Assembly: GCF_019645855.1 (NCBI RefSeq)
Contig: NZ_CP080999.1
Coordinates: forward strand, 1,736,001-1,800,000
Origin: Mycobacterium malmoense
Lineage (GTDB): Bacteria; Actinomycetota; Actinomycetes; Mycobacteriales; Mycobacteriaceae
Direction of reading: 5' to 3'
DNA length: 64,000 bases
This document shows, piece after piece, positions 15,865 to 23,923 of the stretch; position 1 is the first letter of the stretch, and every line of letters starts with the position of its first letter. The notes below the pieces were generated by a model, which made no database searches, had not been told where the DNA came from, and saw only the letters and a list, made by a program, of their open reading frames with translations. The translations under genes were made by a program, and so were the position numbers.

Positions 15865-17040
15865 GTGACCAACCCGACCGCCGACGGCCGCCTGCGCGTG
15901 CTGGTGCTGGGCAGCACCGGCTCGATCGGCACCCAGGCGCTGGAGGTCATCGCGGCCAACCCGGACCGCTTCGAGGTGGTAGGCCTGGCCGCCGGGGGCG
16001 CGAACCCGGACACGCTGGCGCGCCAGCGCGCCGAGACCGGCGTCACCAACGTCGCGATCGCCGACGAGCGCGCGGCGGCCAAGCTCGGTGACGTCCCCTT
16101 CACGGGGCCCGACGCGGTCACCCGGCTGGTCGAGGAGACCGACGCCGACGTCGTGCTCAACGCGCTGGTCGGGGCGCTGGGCCTGCGACCGACCCTGGCC
16201 GCGCTGGCCTCCGGGGCCCGGCTGGCGCTGGCCAACAAGGAATCGCTGATCGCCGGCGGTCCGCTGGTGTTGCGGGCGGCGCGGCCGGGGCAGATCGTGC
16301 CCGTCGACTCCGAACACTCCGCGCTGGCCCAGTGCCTGCGCTGTGGCGCGCCCGACGAGGTCGCCAGGCTGGTGCTGACCGCCTCCGGCGGGCCGTTTCG
16401 CGGCTGGACGGCCGCCGATCTCGAGGCCGTCACCCCCGAGCAGGCCGGCGCCCACCCGACCTGGTCGATGGGCCCGATGAACACCCTGAACTCCGCGTCG
16501 CTGGTCAACAAGGGGCTCGAGCTCATCGAAACCCACCTGCTGTTCGGCGTTCCCTACGACCGCATCGACGTCGTCGTGCACCCCCAGTCGATTGTTCATT
16601 CGATGGTCACCTTCGTCGACGGCTCGACGATCGCCCAGGCCAGCCCCCCGGACATGAGGCTGCCGATTTCGCTGGCGCTGGGCTGGCCGCACCGGGTGCC
16701 CGGGGCGGCCCTAAGCTGCGACTTCACGACCGCCGCTAGCTGGGAATTCGAGCCGCTGGACAGCGATGTCTTCCCCGCGGTCGAGTTGGCCCGGCACGCC
16801 GGGCAGGCCGGCGGCTGCATGACCGCCGTCTACAACGCCGCCAACGAAGAGGCAGCGGCGGCCTTCCTCGAAGGCCGCATCGGTTTCCCGGCAATCGTCA
16901 GGACCATCGCCGACGTGCTGCACGCCGCCGACCAATGGGCCGCTTCACCGGCTACCGTGGATGACGTACTCGACGCGCAACGCTGGGCCCGCGAGCGCGC
17001 GCAGCGGGCGGTCACACAGGAGGTCCTACCAACCCGATGA
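15865..17040 (+). CDS. dxr: 1-deoxy-D-xylulose 5-phosphate reductoisomerase
   Basis: A 391-residue NADPH enzyme of the MEP isoprenoid pathway (DXP to MEP). The NADPH-binding start is VLVLGSTGSIGTQALEVI; the metal/substrate region is ANKESLIAGG, VDSEHSALAQCL and the SASGGPF-type loop (TASGGPFRGW). The flexible lid and MNTLNSASLVNKGLELIETHLLF are intact. GTG 15865. The stop overlaps the start of the M50 protease gene by 4 bases (ATGA), so the two are translationally coupled. Confidence 0.97.
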   Translation: MTNPTADGRLRVLVLGSTGSIGTQALEVIAANPDRFEVVGLAAGGANPDTLARQRAETGVTNVAIADERAAAKLGDVPFTGPDAVTRLVEETDADVVLNALVGALGLRPTLAALASGARLALANKESLIAGGPLVLRAARPGQIVPVDSEHSALAQCLRCGAPDEVARLVLTASGGPFRGWTAADLEAVTPEQAGAHPTWSMGPMNTLNSASLVNKGLELIETHLLFGVPYDRIDVVVHPQSIVHSMVTFVDGSTIAQASPPDMRLPISLALGWPHRVPGAALSCDFTTAASWEFEPLDSDVFPAVELARHAGQAGGCMTAVYNAANEEAAAAFLEGRIGFPAIVRTIADVLHAADQWAASPATVDDVLDAQRWARERAQRAVTQEVLPTR

Positions 17041-18251
17041 TGTTCGCTATCGGCATCGTGCTGTTCGCGCTCGCCATCCTGATCTCGGTGGCCCTGCACG
17101 AGTGCGGCCACATGTGGGTCGCCCGCGCCACCGGCATGAAGGTGCGCCGCTATTTCGTCGGCTTCGGCCCCACGCTGTGGTCGACCCGGCGCGGCGAAAC
17201 CGAGTACGGCGTCAAGGCCGTTCCGCTGGGCGGGTTCTGCGACATCGCCGGCATGACCCCGGTCGAGGACCTGGCGCCCGAGGAAGCCGACCGCGCCATG
17301 TACAAGCAGAAGACCTGGAAGCGCGTCGCGGTGCTGTTCGCCGGCCCCGGGATGAACTTCGTCATCTGCCTGGTGCTGATCTACGGCATCGCGCTGGTCT
17401 GGGGGTTGCCCAACCTGCACCCGCCCACCAAGGCCGTGGTCGGCGAAACCGCTTGTGTGGCACCGGAAGTGGCGCCGGGCAAGGTCGGGGACTGCACCGG
17501 GCCCGGTCCGGCGGCGCTCGCCGGGATTCGCGCCGGCGACGTCGTCGTCAAGGTCGGCGACACCCCGGTGTCCAGCTTCGAGGACATGGCCGCCGCGGTG
17601 CGTAAGCTGCGCGGCACCGTGCCGATTGTCGTCGAGCGGGGCGGCACCACGGTCACCGCCTACGTCGACATCACGCCCACCCAACGCTTTGTCGCCAACG
17701 GGCAGGGCGGTCAGCCCCAGCCCGCCACGGTCGGCGCCATCGGCGTCGGGGCCGTCCGGCAGGGGCCCGCGCACTACGGCGTCCTGTCGGCGATACCGGC
17801 CACCTTCGCCTTCACCGGGGACCTGACCGTCGAGGTGGGCAAGTCGCTGGTCACGATCCCGACGAAGGTCGGGGCGCTGGTGCACGCCATCGGCGGCGGG
17901 CAACGCGACCCGCAGACGCCGATGAGCGTCGTCGGGGCCAGCATCATCGGCGGCGACACCGTCGACCACGGGCTGTGGGTGGCATTCTGGTTCTTCCTGG
18001 CCCAGCTGAACCTCATCCTGGGCGCGATCAACCTGGTGCCGCTGCTGCCCTTCGACGGCGGCCACATTGCCATCGCCGTGTTCGAGAAGATCCGCAACCT
18101 CATCCGGTCGGCCCGTGGCATGGTCGCGGCCGCGCCGGTGAACTATCTCAAGCTGATGCCCGCCACGTACGTGGTGTTGGTGTTGGTGGTCGGCTACATG
18201 CTGCTGACCGTGACCGCCGACCTGGTCAACCCGATCAGGCTCTTCCAGTGA
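17037..18251 (+). CDS. rip1: Site-2 intramembrane metalloprotease Rip1 (M50, RseP-like)
   Basis: A 404-residue zinc protease in the plasma membrane that cuts anti-sigma factors. The zinc motif HECGH is at residues 21-25 inside the first helix (VALHECGHMW). A PDZ-like domain lies around residues 120-220 (PAALAGIRAGDVVVKVGDTPV). The second active-site motif is NLVPLLPFDGGHIAIAVFE in the third helix. A final helix is near the C terminus (VVLVLVVGYMLLTV). In M. tuberculosis Rip1 (Rv2869c) controls several sigma-factor pathways and envelope lipids. Overlaps both dxr and ispG by 4 bases. Confidence 0.95.
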   Translation: MMFAIGIVLFALAILISVALHECGHMWVARATGMKVRRYFVGFGPTLWSTRRGETEYGVKAVPLGGFCDIAGMTPVEDLAPEEADRAMYKQKTWKRVAVLFAGPGMNFVICLVLIYGIALVWGLPNLHPPTKAVVGETACVAPEVAPGKVGDCTGPGPAALAGIRAGDVVVKVGDTPVSSFEDMAAAVRKLRGTVPIVVERGGTTVTAYVDITPTQRFVANGQGGQPQPATVGAIGVGAVRQGPAHYGVLSAIPATFAFTGDLTVEVGKSLVTIPTKVGALVHAIGGGQRDPQTPMSVVGASIIGGDTVDHGLWVAFWFFLAQLNLILGAINLVPLLPFDGGHIAIAVFEKIRNLIRSARGMVAAAPVNYLKLMPATYVVLVLVVGYMLLTVTADLVNPIRLFQ

Positions 18252-19411
18252 CGTCCATTGGCCTGGGCATGCCGGAGGCGCCGGCGCCGACGCTGGCCCC
18301 GCGGCGCCCCACGCGCCAACTGATGGTCCGCGACGTCGGGGTCGGCAGCGACTACCCGATCTCGGTGCAGTCGATGTGCACCACCAAGACCCACGACGTC
18401 AACTCGACACTGCAGCAGATCGCCGAGCTGACCGCGGCCGGTTGCGACATCGTGCGGGTGGCCTGCCCGCGCCAGGAGGACGCCGACGCGCTGGCCGAGA
18501 TCGCCCGGCACAGCCAGATCCCGGTGATCGCCGACATCCACTTCCAGCCGAAGTACATCTTCGCCGCCATCGACGCCGGCTGCGCGGCGGTGCGGGTAAA
18601 CCCCGGCAACATCAAGGAATTCGACGGCCGCGTCGGCGAGGTGGCCAAGGCCGCCGCGGCGGCCGGCATCCCGATCCGCATCGGCGTCAACGCCGGCTCG
18701 CTGGACAAGCGGTTCATGGCCAAGTACGGCAAGGCCACGCCCGAGGCGCTGGTCGAGTCGGCGCTGTGGGAGGCCTCGCTGTTCGAGGAGCACGGCTTTT
18801 CCGACATCAAGATCAGCGTCAAGCACAACGACCCCGTCGTGATGGTCGCGGCCTACGAGCAGCTGGCCGCCCAGTGCGACTACCCGCTGCACCTCGGCGT
18901 CACCGAGGCCGGTCCCGCCTTCCAGGGCACCATCAAGTCGGCGGTGGCGTTCGGGGCGCTGCTATCGCGGGGCATCGGCGACACCATCCGGGTGTCGCTG
19001 AGCGCGCCGCCGGTCGAGGAGGTCAAGGTCGGCAGCCAGATCCTCGAGTCGTTGAACCTGCGGCCGCGGTCGCTGGAGATCGTGTCCTGCCCGTCGTGCG
19101 GTCGCGCGCAGGTCGACGTCTACACCCTGGCCAACGCGGTCACCGCCGGCCTGGACGGCCTCGACGTGCCGCTGCGGGTGGCCGTGATGGGCTGCGTCGT
19201 CAACGGTCCGGGCGAGGCCCGCGAGGCCGACCTGGGCGTCGCGTCGGGAAATGGCAAGGGGCAGATCTTCGTTCGGGGCGAGGTGATCAAGACCGTGCCC
19301 GAAGCCCAGATCGTCGAGACGCTGATCGAGGAGGCCATGCGGTTGGCCTCGAAAATGGGAACCGATCCTGGAGCAGAAACGAGCGGTTCGCCGATTGTGA
19401 CCGTAAGCTGA
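18248..19411 (+). CDS. ispG: (E)-4-hydroxy-3-methylbut-2-enyl-diphosphate synthase (flavodoxin/ferredoxin)
   Basis: A 387-residue 4Fe-4S enzyme of the MEP pathway converting MEcPP to HMBPP. Motifs: SDYPISVQSMCTTKTHDV, the TIM-barrel LPVIADIHF-like region (IPVIADIHFQPKYI), and the cluster-binding SCPSCGR and VMGCVVNGPGEA, supplying three Cys with a downstream Glu. GTG 18248 overlaps the rip1 stop (GTGA); the resulting length equals that of M. tuberculosis IspG. A 9-bp-stem hairpin follows within 5 bases of the stop. Confidence 0.97.
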   Translation: MTSIGLGMPEAPAPTLAPRRPTRQLMVRDVGVGSDYPISVQSMCTTKTHDVNSTLQQIAELTAAGCDIVRVACPRQEDADALAEIARHSQIPVIADIHFQPKYIFAAIDAGCAAVRVNPGNIKEFDGRVGEVAKAAAAAGIPIRIGVNAGSLDKRFMAKYGKATPEALVESALWEASLFEEHGFSDIKISVKHNDPVVMVAAYEQLAAQCDYPLHLGVTEAGPAFQGTIKSAVAFGALLSRGIGDTIRVSLSAPPVEEVKVGSQILESLNLRPRSLEIVSCPSCGRAQVDVYTLANAVTAGLDGLDVPLRVAVMGCVVNGPGEAREADLGVASGNGKGQIFVRGEVIKTVPEAQIVETLIEEAMRLASKMGTDPGAETSGSPIVTVS

Positions 19412-19415
19412 GAGG

Positions 19416-19437
19416 GACCAGTGCCTCTGCACTGGTC
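19416..19437 (+). terminator. Hairpin terminator after ispG
   Basis: GACCAGTGC and GCACTGGTC form a perfect 9-bp stem with a CTCT loop, starting 5 bases after the ispG stop. The following GTCATTTCG has only a short T-run, so it is an L-shaped/weak intrinsic terminator at best. Confidence 0.7.
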
Positions 19438-19466
19438 GTCATTTCGCACCACAGGGAGTTCGCCCG

Positions 19467-20321
19467 ATGTCGGCTCCGCCCATCTTTCGCCTTGTCGGCG
19501 ACCGGCGGGTGTCCGTGGTGCGTGATGCCGCCGCCGTGTGGCGGGTCCTCGACCACGACCCGGTCGGCTCGTGCATGGTCGCGGCCCGCGTCGCGGACCA
19601 CGGCATCGACCCCAATTCGATCGGCGGGGAACTGTGGACCCGCCGCGGCCCGGACGAGTCGCTGTGCTTCGCCGGCGCCAACCTCATGCCGCTGCGCGGC
19701 GCCCCGGCCGACCTGAGCGCCTTCGCCGACGAGGCGATGAGCGGGACGCGGCGGTGCTCGTCGCTGGTCGGCAGGGCGCACCTGGTGATGCCGATGTGGG
19801 AGCGGCTGGAGCCGGCATGGGGCCCGGCGCGCGACGTGCGCGACGACCAGCCGCTGATGGCGCTCACCACCCACCCGAACTGCGACATCGACCCCGCGGT
19901 GCGGCAGGTCCGCCCCGACGAGCTGGACGCCTACCTGGTGGCCGCCGTGGACATGTTCATCGGCGAAGTGGGCGTCGACCCGCGGCTCGGCGACGGTGGT
20001 CGCGGCTACCGCCGACGGGTGGCCAGCCTGATCGCGGCGGGCCGGGCCTGGGCCCGCTTCGAGCGCGGTCAGGTCGTCTTCAAGGCCGAGGTCGGCTCGC
20101 AGTCTCCGGGGGTCAGTCAGATCCAAGGGGTTTGGGTGCATCCGGAGTGGCGCGGCCTGGGCCTGGGCACCGCCGGCACCGCCACGGTGGCCGCCGTGAT
20201 TGTCGGCAGCGGCCGCATCGCCAGCCTGTACGTGAACAACTTCAACACGGTGGCGCGCGCCGCGTATGCCCGGGTGGGCTTCGCCGAGGTCGGCACCTTC
20301 GCGACGGTGTTGCTGGACTGA
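19467..20321 (+). CDS. GNAT-family N-acetyltransferase, Rv2867c-like
   Basis: A 284-residue protein with an N-terminal DUF4081-type domain (about 1-150: VVRDAAAVWRVLDHDPVGSCMV, GGELWTRRGPDESLCFAGANLMPL) and a C-terminal acetyltransferase domain (about 150-284). In the latter GVWVHPEWRGLGLGTAGTA is the acetyl-CoA pyrophosphate loop (motif A), followed by SLYVNNFNTVARAAYARVGF. Length equals Rv2867c. The acceptor substrate is unknown. It follows ispG by 55 bases across a hairpin and has its own GGGAG ribosome-binding site. Confidence 0.9.
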   Translation: MSAPPIFRLVGDRRVSVVRDAAAVWRVLDHDPVGSCMVAARVADHGIDPNSIGGELWTRRGPDESLCFAGANLMPLRGAPADLSAFADEAMSGTRRCSSLVGRAHLVMPMWERLEPAWGPARDVRDDQPLMALTTHPNCDIDPAVRQVRPDELDAYLVAAVDMFIGEVGVDPRLGDGGRGYRRRVASLIAAGRAWARFERGQVVFKAEVGSQSPGVSQIQGVWVHPEWRGLGLGTAGTATVAAVIVGSGRIASLYVNNFNTVARAAYARVGFAEVGTFATVLLD

Positions 20322-20349
20322 GTGCCCGCCACCCCGCCGAGCGCCACCT

Positions 20350-20411
20350 CGCCGAGCGCCACGCTAGCGTGACGCTCGGCGATCAACGCCACGCTAGCGT
20401 GACGTTCGGCG
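20350..20411. repeat. Palindromic direct repeats around ACGCTAGCGT (repeat family D)
   Basis: Two 25-base units (20357-20381 and 20387-20411) differ at one base and lie 30 bases apart. Each contains the perfect palindrome ACGCTAGCGT. Including the flanks, 20350-20381 is a 32-base near-perfect inverted repeat with CGCCGAGCG ends. A further partial CGCCGAGCGCCAC copy lies just before (from about 20335). The element fills the gap between the GNAT and PBP genes. Confidence 0.85.
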
Positions 20412-20488
20412 GAGCAGCCGCGCGATAACGGTTAGGTCTCGGTGTGTCTGCGCCGGTATCGGAGCCACAGTTCTTAACATCAGCACCG

Positions 20489-22309
20489 ATGGCAACAGAA
20501 ACAACACTAGCCTCATCCGTCTCAGGTCTACTGCTCGTCGCGGTGATCGCCCTGTCCGGATGCACTCCGCGGCCCGACGGACCCGGACCGGCCGCCGAGA
20601 AGTTCTTCGGCGCCTTGGCCGTCGGGGACACCGCGACCGCGGCCCAGCTCAGCGACAACCCCAACGAGGCCCGCGAGGCGCTCAACGCGGCCTGGGCCGG
20701 GCTGCAGGCCACCCACCTCGACGCGCAGATTCTCGGCGCCAAGTACGCCGAGGACACCGGCACGGTCAACTATCGCTTCACCTGGCACCTGCCCAAGAAC
20801 CGGACCTGGAGCTACGACGGCCACCTGAGGATGGCCCGCGACGAGGGGCGCTGGGAGGTTCGGTGGGCCGCGACCGGGCTGCACCCCAGGCTGGGTGAGC
20901 ACCAGACGTTCGCGTTGCGGGCCGACCCGCCGCGGCGCGCCTCGGTGAACGAACTCGGCGGCAGCGACGTGCTCGCGCCGGGCTACCTGTATCACTACAC
21001 GCTGGACGCCACCCAGGCCGGCAACGGGGCTGCCCTGATCGGGACGGCTCACGCGGTGGTCGACGTGCTACACCCCTTCAACAACGCGCTGGCCGACCCG
21101 CAGCTGCTGGCCGAACAGGCCAGTTCGGCGACCCAGCCGACGGACCTGGTCACGCTGCACCCCGACGACAACGACAAGGTCTTCCCGGTGATCGGCAGGC
21201 TGCCCGGCATCGTGGTCACCCCGCAGGCCGAAATGTTGCCGACCGACCCGCATTTCGCGTCGGCCGTCGTCGGTGAGGTGAAGAAGGCCGTGATGGACCA
21301 ACTCGACGGCCAGGCGGGCTGGCGGGTGGTCAGCGTCAATCAGAACGGCGTCGACGTCGCCGTGCTGCACGAGGTCGAAGGGTCGCCGGCGCCGTCGGTG
21401 TCGATCACCCTGGACCGGGCGGTGCAGAACGCCGCGCAGCGTGCCGTGGACACCCGGGGCGGCAAGGCGATGATGGTCGTGATCAAGCCGTCGACCGGGG
21501 AGATCCTGGCGATCGCGCAGAACAGGGGCGCCGACGCCGACGGCCTGATCGCCACCAATGGCCTGTTCCCGCCGGGGTCGACCTTCAAGATGGTCACCGC
21601 CGGGGCCGCCGTCGAGCGCGACATGGCCACGCCCAACACGATGTTGGGCTGTCCCGGCCGCATCGACATCGGGCACCGCACGATCCCCAATTACGGCGGC
21701 TTCGATCTGGGCGTGGTGTCGATGTCGCGCGCGTTCGCCAGTTCCTGCAACACCACGTTCGCCGAGCTGAGTAGCAGGATGCCGCCCCGCGGCCTGACGC
21801 AGGCGGCCACCCGCTACGGCATCGGGCTGGACTACACGGTGGACGGCATCACCACGGTGACCGGGTCGGTGCCGCCGACGGTGGACCTCGCCGAGCGCAC
21901 CGAAGACGGCTTCGGCCAGGGCAAGGTGCTGGTCAGCCCATTCGGCATGGCCCTGGTCGCAGCGACCATCGCCGCCGGGAAAACCCCAGTGCCGCAGCTG
22001 ATCGCCGGGCGGCCGACGACGGTCGAGGGTGACGACACCCCGATCTCACCGAAGATGGTCGACGCGCTACGGCCGATGATGCGGCTGGTGGTGACCAACG
22101 GGACCGCCAAGGAGATCGCCGGCTGCTGCGGCGAGGTGTACGGGAAGACCGGCGAGGCCGAGTTCCCGGGCGGATCGCATTCCTGGTTCGCCGGATACCG
22201 CGGCGACCTGGCGTTCGCGGCGCTCATCGTCGGGGGAGGCAGCTCGGAATACGCGGTCCGGATGACCAAGGTGATGTTCGAATCGCTGCCGCGGGACTAC
22301 TTGGCCTAG
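20489..22309 (+). CDS. Lipoprotein penicillin-binding protein (class B-like transpeptidase), Rv2864c-like
   Basis: A 606-residue PBP. The N terminus SGLLLVAVIALSGCTPRP is a lipoprotein signal with lipobox ALSGC, so it is anchored to the outer face of the membrane. An NTF2-like N-terminal domain (GPAAEKFFGALAVGDTATAA) and dimerisation region precede the transpeptidase. Active-site motifs are STFK (nucleophile Ser at 21578-21589, PPGSTFKMV), SCN in ASSCNTTFAEL, and KTG in VYGKTGEAEF. It cross-links peptidoglycan and is a beta-lactam target. ATG 20489 fits the lipobox best; a GTG at 20444 would add 15 residues. Confidence 0.92.
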   Translation: MATETTLASSVSGLLLVAVIALSGCTPRPDGPGPAAEKFFGALAVGDTATAAQLSDNPNEAREALNAAWAGLQATHLDAQILGAKYAEDTGTVNYRFTWHLPKNRTWSYDGHLRMARDEGRWEVRWAATGLHPRLGEHQTFALRADPPRRASVNELGGSDVLAPGYLYHYTLDATQAGNGAALIGTAHAVVDVLHPFNNALADPQLLAEQASSATQPTDLVTLHPDDNDKVFPVIGRLPGIVVTPQAEMLPTDPHFASAVVGEVKKAVMDQLDGQAGWRVVSVNQNGVDVAVLHEVEGSPAPSVSITLDRAVQNAAQRAVDTRGGKAMMVVIKPSTGEILAIAQNRGADADGLIATNGLFPPGSTFKMVTAGAAVERDMATPNTMLGCPGRIDIGHRTIPNYGGFDLGVVSMSRAFASSCNTTFAELSSRMPPRGLTQAATRYGIGLDYTVDGITTVTGSVPPTVDLAERTEDGFGQGKVLVSPFGMALVAATIAAGKTPVPQLIAGRPTTVEGDDTPISPKMVDALRPMMRLVVTNGTAKEIAGCCGEVYGKTGEAEFPGGSHSWFAGYRGDLAFAALIVGGGSSEYAVRMTKVMFESLPRDYLA

Positions 22310-22639
22310 GGCCAATGCCGCGGCCGCTCTGCCGGCGAGTTCGTTCTTCGCAGCGGCGAACAGATGGTGGACATGCTGACCTGCGAGAGCTGGTGGCCCA
22401 GGTTGCTGGGGGCCATCGGACCTGCGATTAACAGGCTCTGGACCATGTCCTTTGTCTATGTGGGCAGCGCCAGCGACCGCCGCAAGGACGCGCCCGGCGA
22501 AGGAACGCCGCATGTCGTGTTGACCGGGCGGGTGGTCTGCGGCTCGGTGGTCATCCGGGGACCGCGGCGTTCGTTTCTGCGCCGCCAGCGAGGTTCGATA
22601 GCGGGGCTGGCCGCATCGAGTGTGCGTTGATGGCGTGGC
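22310..22639. other. Intergenic stretch with no supported gene
   Basis: No frame here has convincing protein character or a ribosome-binding site. In M. tuberculosis a vapBC pair occupies the equivalent gap after the PBP gene; I see no recognisable remnant. The stretch ends at a long palindrome (22640-22689). Confidence 0.5.
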
Positions 22640-22689
22640 GTGTGTCTGTAGGGCGGGAAGACGGCCGGATTCCCGCCCTACAGACACAC
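22640..22689. repeat. Perfect 20-bp-arm palindrome inside repeat family B (copy 1)
   Basis: GTGTGTCTGTAGGGCGGGAA (22640-22659) is followed after 10 bases by its exact reverse complement (22670-22689). The wider element (22617-22717) starts CGAGTGTGCGTTGATGGCG. A diverged second copy lies at 26544-26630. Both flank the accessory patch between the PBP gene and mapB. Confidence 0.85.
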
Positions 22690-22772
22690 TGAAGGCCGCT
22701 GATGCACACTCAATGCCGAATTGGACCGCACCGCACGCTTCCGCGCCGCCGCCGGGTAGGGCGTCATTAAGA

Positions 22773-23609
22773 TCACTTAATGAAAGTGCCTGTAATAGAG
22801 GATTTTTGGTCTTGCAGCGCCGGCGGCACGACCGAGCCTTCGGTACAGAGCACTCTTGAGGCACGGAAACGGATGCCAACCGGCGGCGCCAAGTAATCCT
22901 TATCGGTGGCCGATTCGCCCGTCACTGCCGCGGCCCGCGTGATTGCGACGTCAGCTACTTTCGTGCGCGGCTGTATGTCGCCGAGCAGCACACGCGCCAC
23001 CCACTCGACATGGCTGACCAATTCCTCCAAAGTCATTCTGCCGGTGAGCAACCCGATCAGCGCGCCGGTCAACGCGCCGCTGAGACCGAAAGCGACGTGT
23101 CGAAGATCTTCCGGCGCGACAACGTCGACGAGGCGATCGAGAATCTCGGCGTTCGTGCACAACATTTGGTTGATCGCGACTTTCGCCCCGGGCTCGGTGG
23201 AGATGGCCAACTGCACCGTCAACGCGGTCATCTCAAGGTCAACATGAAAGGCGTGTTGGAAGCGCCGTAAGTAGTCCAAGATGCCCGACAACGGGTCCTC
23301 GGCGGGCGGTTCGTCGGCGAGGATGGGCCGGACCACGCGATTCTGCCAGTCGTCCAGGGCCGCCGCTACGAGGTCCTCTTTGGAGCTGAAGTACTTATAG
23401 ACGGTGGCCAGCGCCACTCCTGATCGCTGGGCCACGCTGCGCATCTGCACCGCCTCGACGCCGGCCTCGACGATCAGGTCGATGACCGCCTCGACGATCC
23501 TGGCCCGCCGCTTCAGCTGATTGCGGGTCACCTTCGCCAAGGGAACGTGATCGACCCGGAGGCGTTCAGACGGCGGTGGCGAAGAGGAGCCAAATGGTAA
23601 GGCGGTCAC
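22773..23609 (-). CDS. TetR-family transcriptional regulator, KstR-like
   Basis: A 278-residue regulator. The TetR DNA-binding domain is at about residues 33-85: NQLKRRARIVEAVIDLIVEAGVEAVQMRSVAQRSGVALATVYKYFSSKEDLV, close in style to KstR-group cholesterol/lipid regulators. The ligand domain follows to LLGD near residue 222. An unusual tail of about 55 residues (ending SSITGTFIK) lies beyond the normal family length and may be read-through after loss of the original stop. GTG 23609 is preferred since AGGAGG lies 7 bases upstream. It diverges from the methyltransferase gene. A partial dead copy lies inverted at 24876-25130. Confidence 0.82.
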   Translation of the reverse strand: MTALPFGSSSPPPSERLRVDHVPLAKVTRNQLKRRARIVEAVIDLIVEAGVEAVQMRSVAQRSGVALATVYKYFSSKEDLVAAALDDWQNRVVRPILADEPPAEDPLSGILDYLRRFQHAFHVDLEMTALTVQLAISTEPGAKVAINQMLCTNAEILDRLVDVVAPEDLRHVAFGLSGALTGALIGLLTGRMTLEELVSHVEWVARVLLGDIQPRTKVADVAITRAAAVTGESATDKDYLAPPVGIRFRASRVLCTEGSVVPPALQDQKSSITGTFIK

Positions 23610-23651
23610 AATGCGGCCTCCTGCTCGAGTTCCGGCTGCGAGCATCGGGAT

Positions 23652-23675
23652 GCATTGAGAAAGCGTTTCTAATGC
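23652..23675. promoter_or_regulatory. Candidate TetR operator
   Basis: A 24-base interrupted palindrome, 43 bases upstream of the TetR GTG: GCATTGAGAAA, then GCG, then TTTCTAATGC, with one extra base in the left arm. The central AGAAA-GCG-TTTCT is symmetrical. The same box is retained, slightly altered, in the duplicated copy at 24896-24920. Size and place fit autoregulation. Confidence 0.5.
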
Positions 23676-23873
23676 GGGCACAATTATACGCACGACAAAG
23701 GTAGAACAGTGTTTCATTTTTGCCGTGGCGGTGACGCGCGACGTTCCGATTTCACCCGGGCCGCGGCACGCATGGCTCGCGGCCTCTCGATCGAGCGAGA
23801 GGGCCCACCCCTCCGCCCGAGAGCGCCGGCCATCTTCGCGAGATTCACTATGCGCTAAGCCGATTTTCACGAC

Positions 23874-23923
23874 ATATATCAACCTCGTTGACATATATCA
23901 GCCGCGTTGATATAAAAGACTGT
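23874..23923 (+). promoter_or_regulatory. Consensus promoter with overlapping palindromes, leaderless methyltransferase start
   Basis: TTGACA (23888-23893) and TATAAA (23911-23916) are spaced by exactly 17 bases, a near-perfect sigma-A promoter, rare in such GC-rich DNA. The -10 ends 7 bases before the ATG, so transcripts should begin at or very near the start codon. Overlapping it are inverted repeats: ATATATCAA (23874-23882) against TTGACATATAT (23888-23898), and TATATCA (23894-23900) against TGATATA (23908-23914). A repressor bound here would block RNA polymerase. TTGACATAT is shared with the MarR operator region near 6090. Confidence 0.75.

Noticed and set aside
20340..20411. Possible short CRISPR array from regularly spaced repeats
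   Set aside because: Only two units with a 5-base spacer and internal palindromes; no spacer-sized unique sequence and no cas genes.
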